Assembly: GCA_933228675.1 (NCBI GenBank)
Contig: OW121741.1
Location: forward strand, 42,121,080 to 42,185,079
Reading direction: 5' to 3'
Length of the DNA stretch: 64,000 bases
Source: Stomorhina lunata
Lineage: Eukaryota; Arthropoda; Insecta; Diptera; Rhiniidae
The notes beneath the pieces were generated by a model. It ran no database searches, was not told the origin of the DNA, and was given only the letters and a program-made list of their open reading frames with translations. Of this stretch, positions 20,906 to 30,358 are shown piece after piece; position 1 is the first letter of the stretch; the number at the start of each line of letters is the position of its first letter. Both the position numbers and the translations under genes were made by a program.

Positions 20906-22185
20906 TCGGGTGTTTTTTATTGAGGTATAGAACTTTAAGTTGGCATCACTTTTTTAACTGGCGGCCATTTTGTCAGCTGTCAAGTGATTAATATTTAGTT
21001 TGGTTTGCCATTTCATCATGAACAGGTTGACAAAAGAACAACGCTTGCAAATCGTGCAAGTTTATTTCGAAAATAATGGTTCAGTTCGCGAAGTTTACCG
21101 GAAGCTCCGTCCATTTTATGGTCGACATAATCGTTCATCAGAGCAATTAATTCGGTTAACCATGGATCGTTTTCGCACTACGTTTACTCTATGTGATAAT
21201 ACGCATCCGCAGCGACGTCGAACAGTGCGCACCGAAAAAACAATTGCCGCTGTAGAGGACCCGAATAAAACGATTCGCCACCGTGCACAGCAATTGGAGC
21301 TTTGTCCATCAACTTTATGGAAGATTTTGCGCAAAGATCTTGGCTTGCGACCTTACAAGATCCAGCTTGTGCAAGAATTAAAGCCGCGAGACCATGCAAT
21401 GCGTCGTGATTTTGGTGTATGGGCCGAAAATGAGATTGATGATTTTCATCGCAAAATTTTGTTCAGTGATGAGGCTCATTTTTGGTTGAATGGCTACGTC
21501 AACAAGCAAAATTGCCGCATTTGGAGTGAAGAGAATCCACATGAGACCCTTGAGACGCCATTACATCCACAAAAACTGACTGTTTGGTGTGCTCTATGGG
21601 CTGGTGGAGTCATTGGGCCATACTTCTTCCGAAATAATGCTGGAAAGTCAGTTACCATAAATGGAGACCGGTATAGAGCCATGATAACCGACTATTTTGT
21701 TCCCCAATTGGATGGCATGAATGTGGATGAGTTGTGGTTCCAACAAGACGGCGCTACATGCCACACAGCGCACGTCACAATTGATTTATTAAAGGAAACA
21801 TTCTATGAGCGCATAATTTCGCGGAATGGACCTGTCAATTGGCCACCAAGATCGTGCGATTTGACACCACTGGATTATTTTCTTTGGGGATATGTGAAGT
21901 CGCTCGTCTACGCCAACAAACCAGAAACGTTAGGGGACTTGGAAGCCAACATTCGTGGCGTTATTGCCAACATACGGCCCCATATGCTCGAAAAAGTAGT
22001 TGAAAATTGGACCTGTAGAATTGGCTTTATTCGAGCCAGCCGCGGCGGCCACATGCACGAAATCATATTTAAACATTAATGTCATAAAATTATCCTTCCA
22101 ATAAAGCCAAATTGATGGACATTAAAACGATTTTCTTGTGTTTTATTTCAATTCGAAGTTCTATACCTCTAAAAAAAACACCCAT
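20906..22185 (+). mobile_element. Apparently complete DD41D mariner (rosa-like)
   Basis: Left TIR starts TCGGGTGTTTTTTATTGAGG and right TIR, read on the other strand, ATGGGTGTTTTTTTTAGAGG; both continue GTATAGAACTT. TA lies at 20904-20905 and 22186-22187. The element is about 1280 bp and holds one uninterrupted transposase ORF. The two TIRs differ by a few bases over roughly 30. It is the only transposon in the window with both ends and an open transposase. Confidence 0.93.
21018..22079 (+). CDS. Mariner transposase, DD41D (rosa-like), intact ORF
   Basis: 353 aa from the ATG at 21018. An upstream in-frame ATG at 21000 would add six residues, but MNRLTKEQRLQIV aligns with the start of the related copy at 32435 (MEQYTIEQRAQIV), so 21018 is preferred. 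Domains: two HTH motifs in residues 1-110 (KEQRLQIVQVYFEN; RHRAQQLELCPSTLWKILRK), the linker LRPYKIQLVQELKPRD, then the RNase H-fold catalytic core with Asp151 (LFSDEAHFWLNGY), Asp244 (WFQQDGATCH) and Asp286 (LTPLDYFLWGYVK). Exactly 41 residues separate the last two, the DD41D spacing first known from the rosa family of tephritid flies. It ends EIIFKH. The reaction is cut-and-paste transposition at TA sites. No stop or frameshift; catalytic activity is untested. No frame conflict nearby; AT content is like the surroundings. Confidence 0.93.
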   Translation: MNRLTKEQRLQIVQVYFENNGSVREVYRKLRPFYGRHNRSSEQLIRLTMDRFRTTFTLCDNTHPQRRRTVRTEKTIAAVEDPNKTIRHRAQQLELCPSTLWKILRKDLGLRPYKIQLVQELKPRDHAMRRDFGVWAENEIDDFHRKILFSDEAHFWLNGYVNKQNCRIWSEENPHETLETPLHPQKLTVWCALWAGGVIGPYFFRNNAGKSVTINGDRYRAMITDYFVPQLDGMNVDELWFQQDGATCHTAHVTIDLLKETFYERIISRNGPVNWPPRSCDLTPLDYFLWGYVKSLVYANKPETLGDLEANIRGVIANIRPHMLEKVVENWTCRIGFIRASRGGHMHEIIFKH

Positions 22186-22289
22186 TATTATAACTGTAGT
22201 TTTATTCTAACAAAAAATTTGTCAGTTACTTTTTGAATTGAATTACTACGATTAATGCATTTCTTAGTGTTGCATAACATATCTTACAA

Positions 22290-23240
22290 ATGTCGAAAAA
22301 GGAACCATTTTGGCCTTTTTAGAAAATGGGATAAATTTTCGAGAGATCGGTAGAAAACTAAATCGTTCGGAACGAGTGGTAAGAAATTCTGCCAAAAACC
22401 AAAGTCAGCATGACAAAAATAAAACTGTAGGTGCAAAAAGAAAGTTATCCGAAAATGATCGGCTCAGAATTGTAAAAGCCGCAAGCAATTCTATTAAAAA
22501 CCTTTCGCAAATTTCTGCCGAATTTGGCGTAAAAGTGTCAAATTCTACAATAAATGCAATACTAAATAAGTCTGGAACATAACCAGACAATCGCTAATGA
22601 CTGTCCCAAGATTACTCAGGCAGTACAAGGAAGCTTAAATGGAATTCGCAAAGAAAGTCTTGCAAACAACAGGTAAGAAAATTATTTTTTTTTATGTATT
22701 ACAATTCTTCTCTTCTTCTCTTTTAGGCGATTTTTTCAGATGAGAAAAAATTAAATCTTGACGGTCCTGACGGCTTAAGCAAATATTGGAGAGATCTGCT
22801 AAAGAAACCACGATATTTCTCAAAACGAAATTTTGTTGGCGGTTCCTTAGTGGTATATGGAGCTTTTTGCAGCGATGCATTGCTTGATTTGGCCTTTCCA
22901 AGCACTCTAATGAATTCCGGAGAATACATTCTTGGAAGCCCAGGCTGAAAAAACTTTAATTTTTAGCGAGAAAACACAAGAGTCGTCAGAAAATTGAATG
23001 GCTTAAACTCAAAAACATTAAAATAATTGAGTTGCCCGCCGGTTCTTCGGATCAAACCCCATTAGAAAATATTTTAGAATATTTTCCATCCGTGTTTATG
23101 CCCAAAATAGGCAATACAAAGATGTTTTCGAACGAAAAGTAGAAATCATCGATGAATGGCGAGCAAGTACTGAAGATATGAGGACAAAACTTATCCAAAG
23201 TATGCCAGATCGAATTTTTGAGCTTATTCAGAATAAAGGA
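22290..23240 (+). pseudogene. Tc3-like transposase relic
   Basis: Begins ATG at 22290 (MSKK), shifts frame by one near 22305, then LAFLENGINFREIGRKLNRS and RVVRNSAKNQSQHDKNKTVG (bipartite HTH), KLSENDRLRIVKAASNSIKN and VSNSTINAILNKSG. After a stop, MEFAKKVLQTT, then a 54-bp GT-AG stretch (22673-22726), then IFSDEKKLNLDGPDGLSKYW, the first-Asp block typical of Tc3, and KRNFVGGSLVVYGAFCS. The second-Asp region is damaged or lost. Further on come SSDQTPLENILEYF (the DLNPxEN block, with Glu) and RVYAQNRQYKDVFERKVEII-like sequence in other frames. At least five lesions. TIRs not identified. Confidence 0.7.
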
Positions 23241-23267
23241 GGCCTATTTCTATATAGAGTGCTATTT

Positions 23268-23800
23268 CTATACATTTACCTTTGTTGCAGGCATGTTGTG
23301 ATATGGATTTTTTGATGAACGAAGATGGCTATCAATAATACGTTTCAAGGTTTTAAGAAGAAAATAACTGATACTGATTGGTCTAAAGTCCTCCGGTTTA
23401 GTGTGGGTAGCTTTAGGGATAAAGACTACCTCACATCTGGTCCAAGATTCAAGTATACGAGATAGCCTAAGACAACTCATATAGATTCGAGTGAGTCAGG
23501 GAGTGATAAAGTCGACATTATGTTGCAAATTTGCTGGGATAATGCCATCCGGACCAGCAGTTTTGTACTGTCTAAAGCCTACTTGCCCTTTTAACTCTCG
23601 AAAAGGATGGCTGTAGATTCAAACACTACTATTACTAGATTACAAGACACTAGCTCATTGTTAAAGGCTTTGCGTCCTGGGAAGTGAGTGAGTTTCCCTG
23701 AGGACCTCAAAAGTTTCAGAACCAGTGGTTGTTCAACTGCCACAAGTTGTTTTAATATATCCCAAGAACAGAAAAAGTCTGTCTGAGAGGAGAAATAAAA
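23268..23800 (-). pseudogene. LINE reverse transcriptase fragment (RNase H-type LINE clade)
   Basis: Minus-strand reading gives FRQYKTAGPDGIIPANLQHN (RT start block, AGPDGI), a frame change, then MSCLRLSRILESWTRCEVVF, IPKATHTKPEDFRPISISYF and LLKTLKRIIDSHLRSSKNP. The order GPDGI, SW...V.FIPK, FRPIS is RT motifs 0-2 of I/R1/LOA-like LINEs, so it may come from the same clade as the elements at 1-675 and 14159-15637, although they share no overlapping region to compare. Upstream part decayed; downstream truncated next to the Tc3-like relic. Confidence 0.65.
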
Positions 23801-24268
23801 TTACGCAAGACTTAATTTTTTAGGCATTTTAATTGGAAAATTTGTTTTCTTAATAGCGATATCAATGTCATGGAAAAAATGGTTGAAAACGTGATTTAGC
23901 TGGGGATGAAATCATTCATCCCATGTAAAAAATCATCAATTAAACCAAAACAAAAATCTTGGTTTAATTCATCATGCAAAAATATAGTTAGATCCAAAGA
24001 GAAAGCATTCGAAATTTGGCGTAATTACCAAAATCCAGATACTGAATTGTTACTTAAAAAGCGAGATCTTCATGTGCCAAAGCACTAAGTCACGAGAAAG
24101 CTCTGTACGAGAAGCGTTTTCGTACTAAAGTTCTTACTGCTTAGGGCAGTAAGAGCTTTTGGAAATTTGTTAAAAAGTCAAAGAGTCGAAGATAATGATA
24201 GTTCTTCGATTCCGCTCTTTAAAAGAATTACCAATTACTCACAGTGGCATTCAAGCACTGGTCTTGAA

Positions 24269-25224
24269 CAGGGTGTTTACTCGAGTTATGTTTGCTCGAT
24301 TAATCGGAAAAATAAAATCGATTAATCGCTCGAGTAAAATAAAATGGCTAATTTCAAATGAAGATTTATTTGAGTAATCTTCCACGAGTAATCGAGTTAC
24401 TCGAGTAAAATTATGTCATTGTAATATAGTCCGTTGTGTGTATATAGTCCATTGTATGTATAAGTCCATAGTATATATATAGTCAATGTAATTTCAGATA
24501 TAAATAGCCTAGACCTGTTGTGGTGTCCAATGTATTCGTAATTTCTACTATTGTTTATTAAAAGGTCCTAATGTAATCGTAGCTCCTGTTACAGATTAGT
24601 TGTAGGCATCATTGCAAACGTAAAACCTACTATAGTCCAGTTGTATTCGTAGATACTACTATAGTTTAGTTAAAGATCCCTGTGTAATCGTAGGTCCTAC
24701 TATAGTAACAGTACGTACTACTATAGTTCAGTTAAAGGACGCAATGTAATCTTAGATCCTACTTTAGATCAGTTAAAGTTCCCATTGTAAACATGGGTAA
24801 AAGGTAGTCGTAGAGCCTACTAATCTATTAGATCAAACTCAGGATTTATGAAATCGAAAGATTGCTTTTTATATATGGAAGTAAATAAACTCACTTAAAA
24901 TATTTAGGGTGACAATATGTTACAAATGTTAATTTTTATTAAAAATATTTTTTTTTTATTTTTATTTTATGTTTTTTATTACGAATTGTTAAACTTTTTT
25001 GTTAATAAAACACTAAAATTTTATTTAAAAAATTTTTATATTAAAAATATGTATATAAAAAGCTTACAGAAAAATCTTACTCGAGTAATTTTAAAATGAA
25101 TTTCTTACTCAATTAATTCGAGTAATTTTTAACGATTAATCAATTTTCCGAGTAATAAAAAAACCCTATTTTCAAGTTATTTGATTACTCAAACAATTAA
25201 AAGTCGAGTAAAATGAACACCCTA
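24269..25224. mobile_element. hAT-type MITE with 8-bp target duplication
   Basis: Exact direct repeat GTCTTGAA at 24261-24268 and 25225-25232. Ends CAGGGTGTTTACTCGAG (left) and TAGGGTGTTCATTTTACTCG (right, other strand) are inverted. Within, ACTCGAGTAA-type motifs are repeated inward from both ends. The middle (about 24420-24830) has loosely repeated blocks of about 55-60 bases, of the form GTAATCGTAGGTCCTACTAT then AGTTCAGTTAAAGG. No transposase. The 8-bp duplication assigns it to hAT. Confidence 0.88.
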
Positions 25225-25764
25225 GTCTTGAAACATTGCTCGTCGATGTTAGCGCGTAAACTAGCCAACGAGTTCAAGATTAATTCGAGGGCACCGCAAG
25301 GCTTCGTTCTTTCTCATACTCTATTTCTTATATTTTTAAATGACCTTCTATGTCAAACTTTTAATCCTATAAACTCTTTTGCAGATGACAGCAACATTTG
25401 TCATTCGTATTCTTTCAATTGTGGGCCAAACATGTTCGATATAAGAACCACGAGGCAAAACATGAATGATGCACTAAATTCAGACTTAGCCATCATTTCT
25501 GAATGGGGTCATGCTAATAGTGTTAATTTTAATGCCCGAAAGACCGAGTAATAATGGGTGGTACAAATATTGCGGAATCAGAAACTATTGATGTTCTAGG
25601 CATGAAAATACAGTGTGATGTCCGTTGGATCGAACATTTTTCGAGTGTCAAAAAAAGCATTCAAGTGTCTCGGGTTTTTAAAGCGGTGCAAGATGTATTT
25701 CACTCCATCTGATGTCCTCATTATTTATACCCCCTATGTTCGTCCAAAACTTTTTGTTACCTAG

Positions 25765-26350
25765 GGAGTATTATCTCAAAAAGTGGAGGCAGTAGAGAAG
25801 ACATTCAAAATAGGTTACGCAGAGCAAAGCAAGCTTTTGGCATACTAAACAAACTCTGGAGATCTCAAAATATCTCGACTACCACCAAAATAAAAGCTTT
25901 TAACAACAATGTTAAAGCCGTGCTCCTATATGGTTGTGAGACTTGGAATATCTCGAGCCGTGAGATGAACAATCTGCAAGCTTTATCGGTGCTTTAATCG
26001 GTGCTTAAGACGTATACTTAAAATTTTCTGGCCCGTCACAACCACTAAGGAAGAATTATGGCTGCGCACCGCTCAGGACCCGCTACAAATAAGCATACGC
26101 ACTAGAAAATATGGCTGGCTAGGACACACATTGAGAAAAGCGGCCACTGATATAAATCGTCAAGCTATTGAATATAATCCTCAAGGTTCCAGGAGGTCTG
26201 GTAGAGCCGCAAACACGTGGAGACGCCAAACTGAGAACGAGAACGAGGGAGTTCGCTGTATCATGGAACGAGATGAAAGTGATAACTATCGATAAACTTA
26301 CATGGAAAACATTTGTTGAGGTCCTATGTTCCTCCAGGAATTAAAGGACT
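25765..26350 (+). pseudogene. 3' end of an RTE/CR1-like LINE inserted in the jockey relic
   Basis: Reading: CYLGSIISKSGGSREDIQNR, LRRAKQAFGILNKLWRSQNI, STTTKIKAFNNNVKAVLLYG, CETWNISSREMNNLQALS, a frameshift, then WPVTTTKEELWLRTAQDPLQ, KYGWLGHTLRKAATDINRQA and EYNPQGSRRSGRAANTWRRQ, ending near VEVLCSSRN. This is the RT thumb and C-terminal tail; the palm is absent (5' truncation). Jockey sequence around YVRPK occurs on both sides (about 25740 and 26355), consistent with a target duplication of about 15 bp that has since diverged. Confidence 0.75.
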
Positions 26351-26544
26351 AAATATATATGTCCGTCCTAAAATGGAATACAACTCTCATGTATTGGTGA
26401 CTGTAGGATAGCCAACTCTATTGATTCCCTTAAACAACGTCGCAGTAATTCCATAGCCGTACAGTAAGGCTACGAAATAAGCTCCCGGCAAAAGTCTTTC
26501 CACCTAATTATGATATCAATAAATTCAATCTGGAACACCAATTT

Positions 26545-27640
26545 TTAGCAACTTTTCCCAGCATTTGGGGCCATATTTTTTCCATAACTCTTCGAATATT
26601 AGTTTTGAGGTCATAAATTGTTTGTGGTTTATCGAAGTAGACAATCGCAGGGACCGAAAATAACTGTTATTTTTGAATTTTTGATTAAAAAAAACAACCG
26701 CAAGGAAATGTCGGAGAATTAAACCAAGTATACCATTTTGATAGTCTTAGACCAAATTTTCATAAAATGCGATGCTTTTAAAAAATCTGATTTTTATTTT
26801 TTAGAAAAAAATAACAGTTATTTTTTGATTTTTATTTTTTTGAGCAAAAATAACAGTTATTTTTAACTTTAATTTTTTCGAGCAAAAATAAAAGTTATTT
26901 TTTAACTTTTACTTTTTCGAGCAAAAATAACTGTTATTTTTGACTTCTATTTTATCGAGCAAAAATAAAAGTTATTTTTTGACTTTTATTTTTTCGAGCA
27001 GACAAAAATAGTTATTTTTGTGTTTCCAACCCCAACTATGATTACAAAACTTAACTCCATTAATTTTTGAGCATATGTAAATTATTCTCACTGAAAAATT
27101 ATCTTTGTTTGAAAAAATTTTTCATTAAATTTATCATAATTTCAAACAAAAATAACTTTTATTTCTGCTCGAAAAAATAAAAGTCAAAATATAACTTTTA
27201 TTTCTGCTCGAAAAAATAAAAATCAAAAAATAACTTTTATGCTTGCTTGAAAAAATAAAAGTCAAAAATAACTGTTATTTTTGCTCGAAAAAATAAAAGT
27301 TAAAAAATAACTTTTATTTTTGCTTGAAAAAATAAAAGCCAAAAATAATTAAAAAATCATTTATTTCTGCTCGGAAAAATAAAAGTCAAAAAATGACTTT
27401 TATTTTCTGACTTTTACGATAAAAGTTATAACAGTTACGGTCCCTGGACAATCGACTTAATATAACCTGAAAGCAAATAATGCAATGGGGTTAAATCACA
27501 GGACCAGGTTAATAAATTGGGGTGTGAAAATGGTTTGAACACTAGTGTTCCAGATTGTGCCTTCTACGAGCCAGCCGCATCGCAGGAAGAACATTTTAAT
27601 TTCATTAAATGAAATTAAAACTTAAATCTTTCAAATAAAG
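26545..27640. pseudogene. Rearranged DD41D mariner transposase fragment
   Basis: Minus strand, 27536 to 26545 with the hAT foldback removed: WSCDLTPLHYLLSGYIKSIV (third catalytic block, Asp replaced by His), YFDKPQTIYDLKTNIRRVM and PQMLGKVAKNW. The expected continuation, CSRLCLLRASR, lies instead on the plus strand at about 27546-27590. So the 3' part of one mariner is present in two opposed pieces that share the 13 bases GTGTTCCAGATTG. An inversion inside the element is the simplest explanation. Confidence 0.7.
26648..27446. mobile_element. hAT-type foldback element (copy 1)
   Basis: Exact 8-bp direct repeat GACAATCG at 26640-26647 and 27447-27454. Ends CAGGGACCGAAAATAACTGT and, on the other strand, CAGGGACCGTAACTGTTATA. 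Both arms consist of diverged tandem units built on ATAACTTTTATTTTTGCTCG AAAAAATAAAAGTC-type sequence, in opposite orientation around a centre near 27060. No ORF. Inserted in the mariner fragment. A sister copy with its own 8-bp duplication lies at 35026-35908. Confidence 0.9.
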
Positions 27641-28168
27641 ACCGATACTTCTCAAATCCCAAAAATTTTTCTTTTTTAAATTATTCAAAAAAAAAAAAAA
27701 AATTAAATGTAAATAGAAGAATTTTATTTTTATAAAATTTCTAATTCTACAATTTTCTGAAATTGTAAAAATTTTTATCTCTAGATAATTATGACCTAAT
27801 TTCTGAGCAGTTCAAAGAATAAAGAGAGTGAAGTTGCATTCTCTGTCACCCTTTTACAAACTGTAGGGTGCCTATAGTAGGTATTTTAACTATAATTTTT
27901 TTTTAAGTTTAAGGTTCATTAACACTTTGGTTTTGTACTATATTTATCGTCATCAGTGCAGTCCACACCTCACTTATAAAGGAAATCGAGTAGGAACTTA
28001 AGCTAGACTTTGCTCATAGCCACGAGATCGTTTTGGTTGTTTAGGAAATGATTTAATTAATACTCTTTTAAGAAATTATGATAAAAGACATTATTTCTTA
28101 AAAAACACTTTGTTCAAAGCAAAAATAAATCACATTTAACTGGCCCTTTAAACTAAATTATACGATAA

Positions 28169-28773
28169 ATTTGTTGAGGTCCTATGTTCCTCCAGGAATT
28201 AAAGGACTAAATATATATGTCCGTCCTAAAATGGAATACAACTCTCATGTATTGGTGACTGTAGGATAGCCAACTCTATTGATTCCCTTAAACAACGTCG
28301 CAGTAATTCCATAGCCGTACAGTAAGGCTACGAAATAAGCTCCCGGCAAAAGTCTTTCCACCTAATTATGATATCAATAAATTCAATCTGGAACACACTA
28401 GTGTTCCAGATTGTGCCTTCTACGAGCCAGCCGCATCGCAGGAAGAACATTTTAATTTCATTAAATGAAATTAAATCTTAAATCTTTCAAATAAAGACCG
28501 ATACTTAGTTTAAGGTTCATTAACACTTTGGTTTTGTACTATATTTATCGTCATCAGTGCAGTCCACACCTCACATATAAAGGAAATCGAGTAGGAACTT
28601 AAGCTAGACTTTGCTCATAGCCACGAGATCGTTTTGGTTGTTTAGGAAATGATTTAATTAATACTCTTTTAAGAAATTATGATAAAAGACATTATTTCTT
28701 AAAAAACACTTTGTTCAAAGCAAAAATAAATCACATTTAACTGGCCCTTTAAACTAAATTATACGATAAATTT
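28169..28773. repeat. Tandem segmental duplication, copy 2
   Basis: Matches copy 1 nearly base for base outside the two missing blocks; differences noted are ACTTAT/ACATAT and TTAAAACTT/TTAAATCTT. At 28384-28413 the loss of the mariner interior leaves a palindrome-like scar (CAATCTGGAACAC ... GTGTTCCAGATTG). High identity means a recent duplication or an assembly that kept both alleles. Confidence 0.9.
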
Positions 28774-29950
28774 CTTAATTATACATTGCATCTTCAACTT
28801 TTTAAACGTTGGCCATGAACGTATTTAAAGTGATATTAAATAACAAAGTGTCGCAACAATCCATTAGCCATTAATTTCCTTTCAACTCCTTTAGTTTTAA
28901 AACATTACAACGCGTTGTGGCCATTTTTATGCTGCTTGCATCATTTCTATGTCGGCTTCTTTGGTATTTATTCTACTTCACTAATTTCTATTACTTTTTC
29001 TACTTTTTTTCCTGACTCTTCTCAATTGTATGAATCATTTTTTGCTTTTACCACCTTCATCATCATTAGAAGAATCATTAAATACTTCAGATACGAATGT
29101 TGCATAAGTTGCAAGGACTAGGAGTGAACAACTGATGAATAGTGCAAGAACAACAACAAAAAAACCTACTTACTGCAGCTATTTAACTTTTAACTTTTTG
29201 CATCTGCTGCTGATGGTTTGTAGCTGTCCTGTCGTCAAAGTTCTTCTTGACTCCTTAAAAACTCCCACATGCCTCTGCCATCAGCACCATCATCAATGTT
29301 TCGAGTGGAATTTCGGTGAATGTCTAAATGTCTGATAATACTGCAGCATAAAAACGCCATAAGAATGGACTTGGAAAAATTGCTAAAACAAAACAAAAAA
29401 AAAATAATGTGAAAAGCGTTAATTTGGCATACTTTGTCACTTGTCTTTTTTCCCCAACTTTTTTTTTTCTATCCATTATTCTTTTAAATTTTTTGCAAAA
29501 TAAAACTTCATGTCCATTTCGGACTATAATTTCTTTTTTAATAGTTTGTATTTTCTTTTTTATCTCCCCTTTTTGTACAGTATCATCACCAATTTCTTTT
29601 CCGGTTTTTAATTTTTTATTTCAACTGTCCAATGTATTTTTTGCCTCCGTTGGCTTTTTCGTTTTAGTCCTGTTGTCCTTTAAGCTAAATGGCTTGTAAA
29701 AGATTTTTTAAAATTTAATTAAAACACATTAAGCAGGACGAATTAAAAGGGGAAATGGAAATCGAGTCAAGATGAATTCTTTGCAAAATTTATCTACATT
29801 AATTTAACAAATTAAAACAATGGAAAAAGAAATTGATGATGTATTACATGTCTACTCTACTGTCCTTATTTTTCAATCGTCACTTCAAAAATTTAATTTC
29901 GTCAAGAGGAAACACAAAAAAAAATTCAAATTGAAATCATATAACAAATG
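28774..29950. other. Intergenic stretch, no supported gene
   Basis: Three plus-strand open frames (28915-29121, 29135-29335, 29409-29699) are T- and C-rich, lack any recognisable domain and are not linked by obvious splice patterns. They could be remnants of a UTR or chance frames. Confidence 0.35.
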
Positions 29951-30358
29951 CTAGTCATAGTCTAGTCTAGTCATAGTCTAGTCATAGTCTAGTCATAGTC
30001 TAGTCATAGTCTAGTCATAGTCTAGTCATAGTCTAGTCATAGTCTAGTCATAGTCTAGTCATAGTCTAGTCATAGTCTAGTCATAGTCTAGTCATAGTCT
30101 AGTCATAGTCTAGTCATAGTCTAGTCATAGTCTAGTCATAGTCTAGTCATAGTCTAGTCATAGTCTAGTCATAGTCTAGTCATAGTCTAGTCATAGTCTA
30201 GTCATAGTCTAGTCATAGTCTAGTCATAGTCTAGTCATAGTCTAGTCATAGTCTAGTCATAGTCTAGTCATAGTCTAGTCATAGTCTAGTCATAGTCTAG
30301 TCATAGTCTAGTCATAGTCTAGTCATAGTCTAGTCATAGTCTAATCATAGTCTAGTCA
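29951..30358. repeat. 11-bp minisatellite, about 36 copies
   Basis: Perfect or nearly perfect repeats of CATAGTCTAGT. Only the edges deviate (CTAGTCTAGT at the left, CTAATCATAG at the right). Homogeneity implies recent expansion or ongoing slippage/unequal exchange. No link to a transposon end is visible. Confidence 0.97.

Larger units (their letters stand above)
23890..26560 (+). pseudogene. Jockey-clade LINE ORF2, interrupted by two insertions
   Basis: In order: PKQKSWFNSSCKNIVRSKEK and the Cys-rich linker region; a damaged RT start (23900-24268); after a hAT MITE (24269-25224) the frame resumes as LKHCSSMLARKLANEF, APQGFVLSHTLFLIFLNDLL and INSFADDSNICHSYSF (catalytic FADD box). Then come FDIRTTRQNMNDALNSDLAI and YFTPSDVLIIYTPYVRPK in another frame. 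A second LINE interrupts at about 25765, and MEYNSHV plus RNKLPAKVFPPNYDINKFN follow at 26360-26535. Removing the MITE with one copy of its 8-bp duplication gives IQALVLKHCSSMLA, restoring the expected protein. The start at 25213 suggested by a simple ORF call lies in the MITE and is false. Confidence 0.8.
26311..28171. repeat. Tandem segmental duplication, copy 1
   Basis: The segment starts ATTTGTTGAGGTCCTATG and ends CGATAAATTT. The same sequence follows directly at 28169-28773 with almost no differences outside two indels. Copy 1 carries about 990 bp (roughly 26545-27536) and 253 bp (27651-27903) that copy 2 lacks. Confidence 0.9.

Noticed and set aside
25213..25551. A separate 112-residue gene starting MNTLVLKHCSS
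   Set aside because: The first four codons come from the end of a hAT MITE; the rest is the jockey RT resuming after the insertion.
28915..29699. Multi-exon host gene
   Set aside because: Three T-rich short frames without domain, supported splice sites or codon bias.
29951..30358. CRISPR-like array
   Set aside because: Repeats are contiguous 11-mers with no spacers, in a eukaryotic context.
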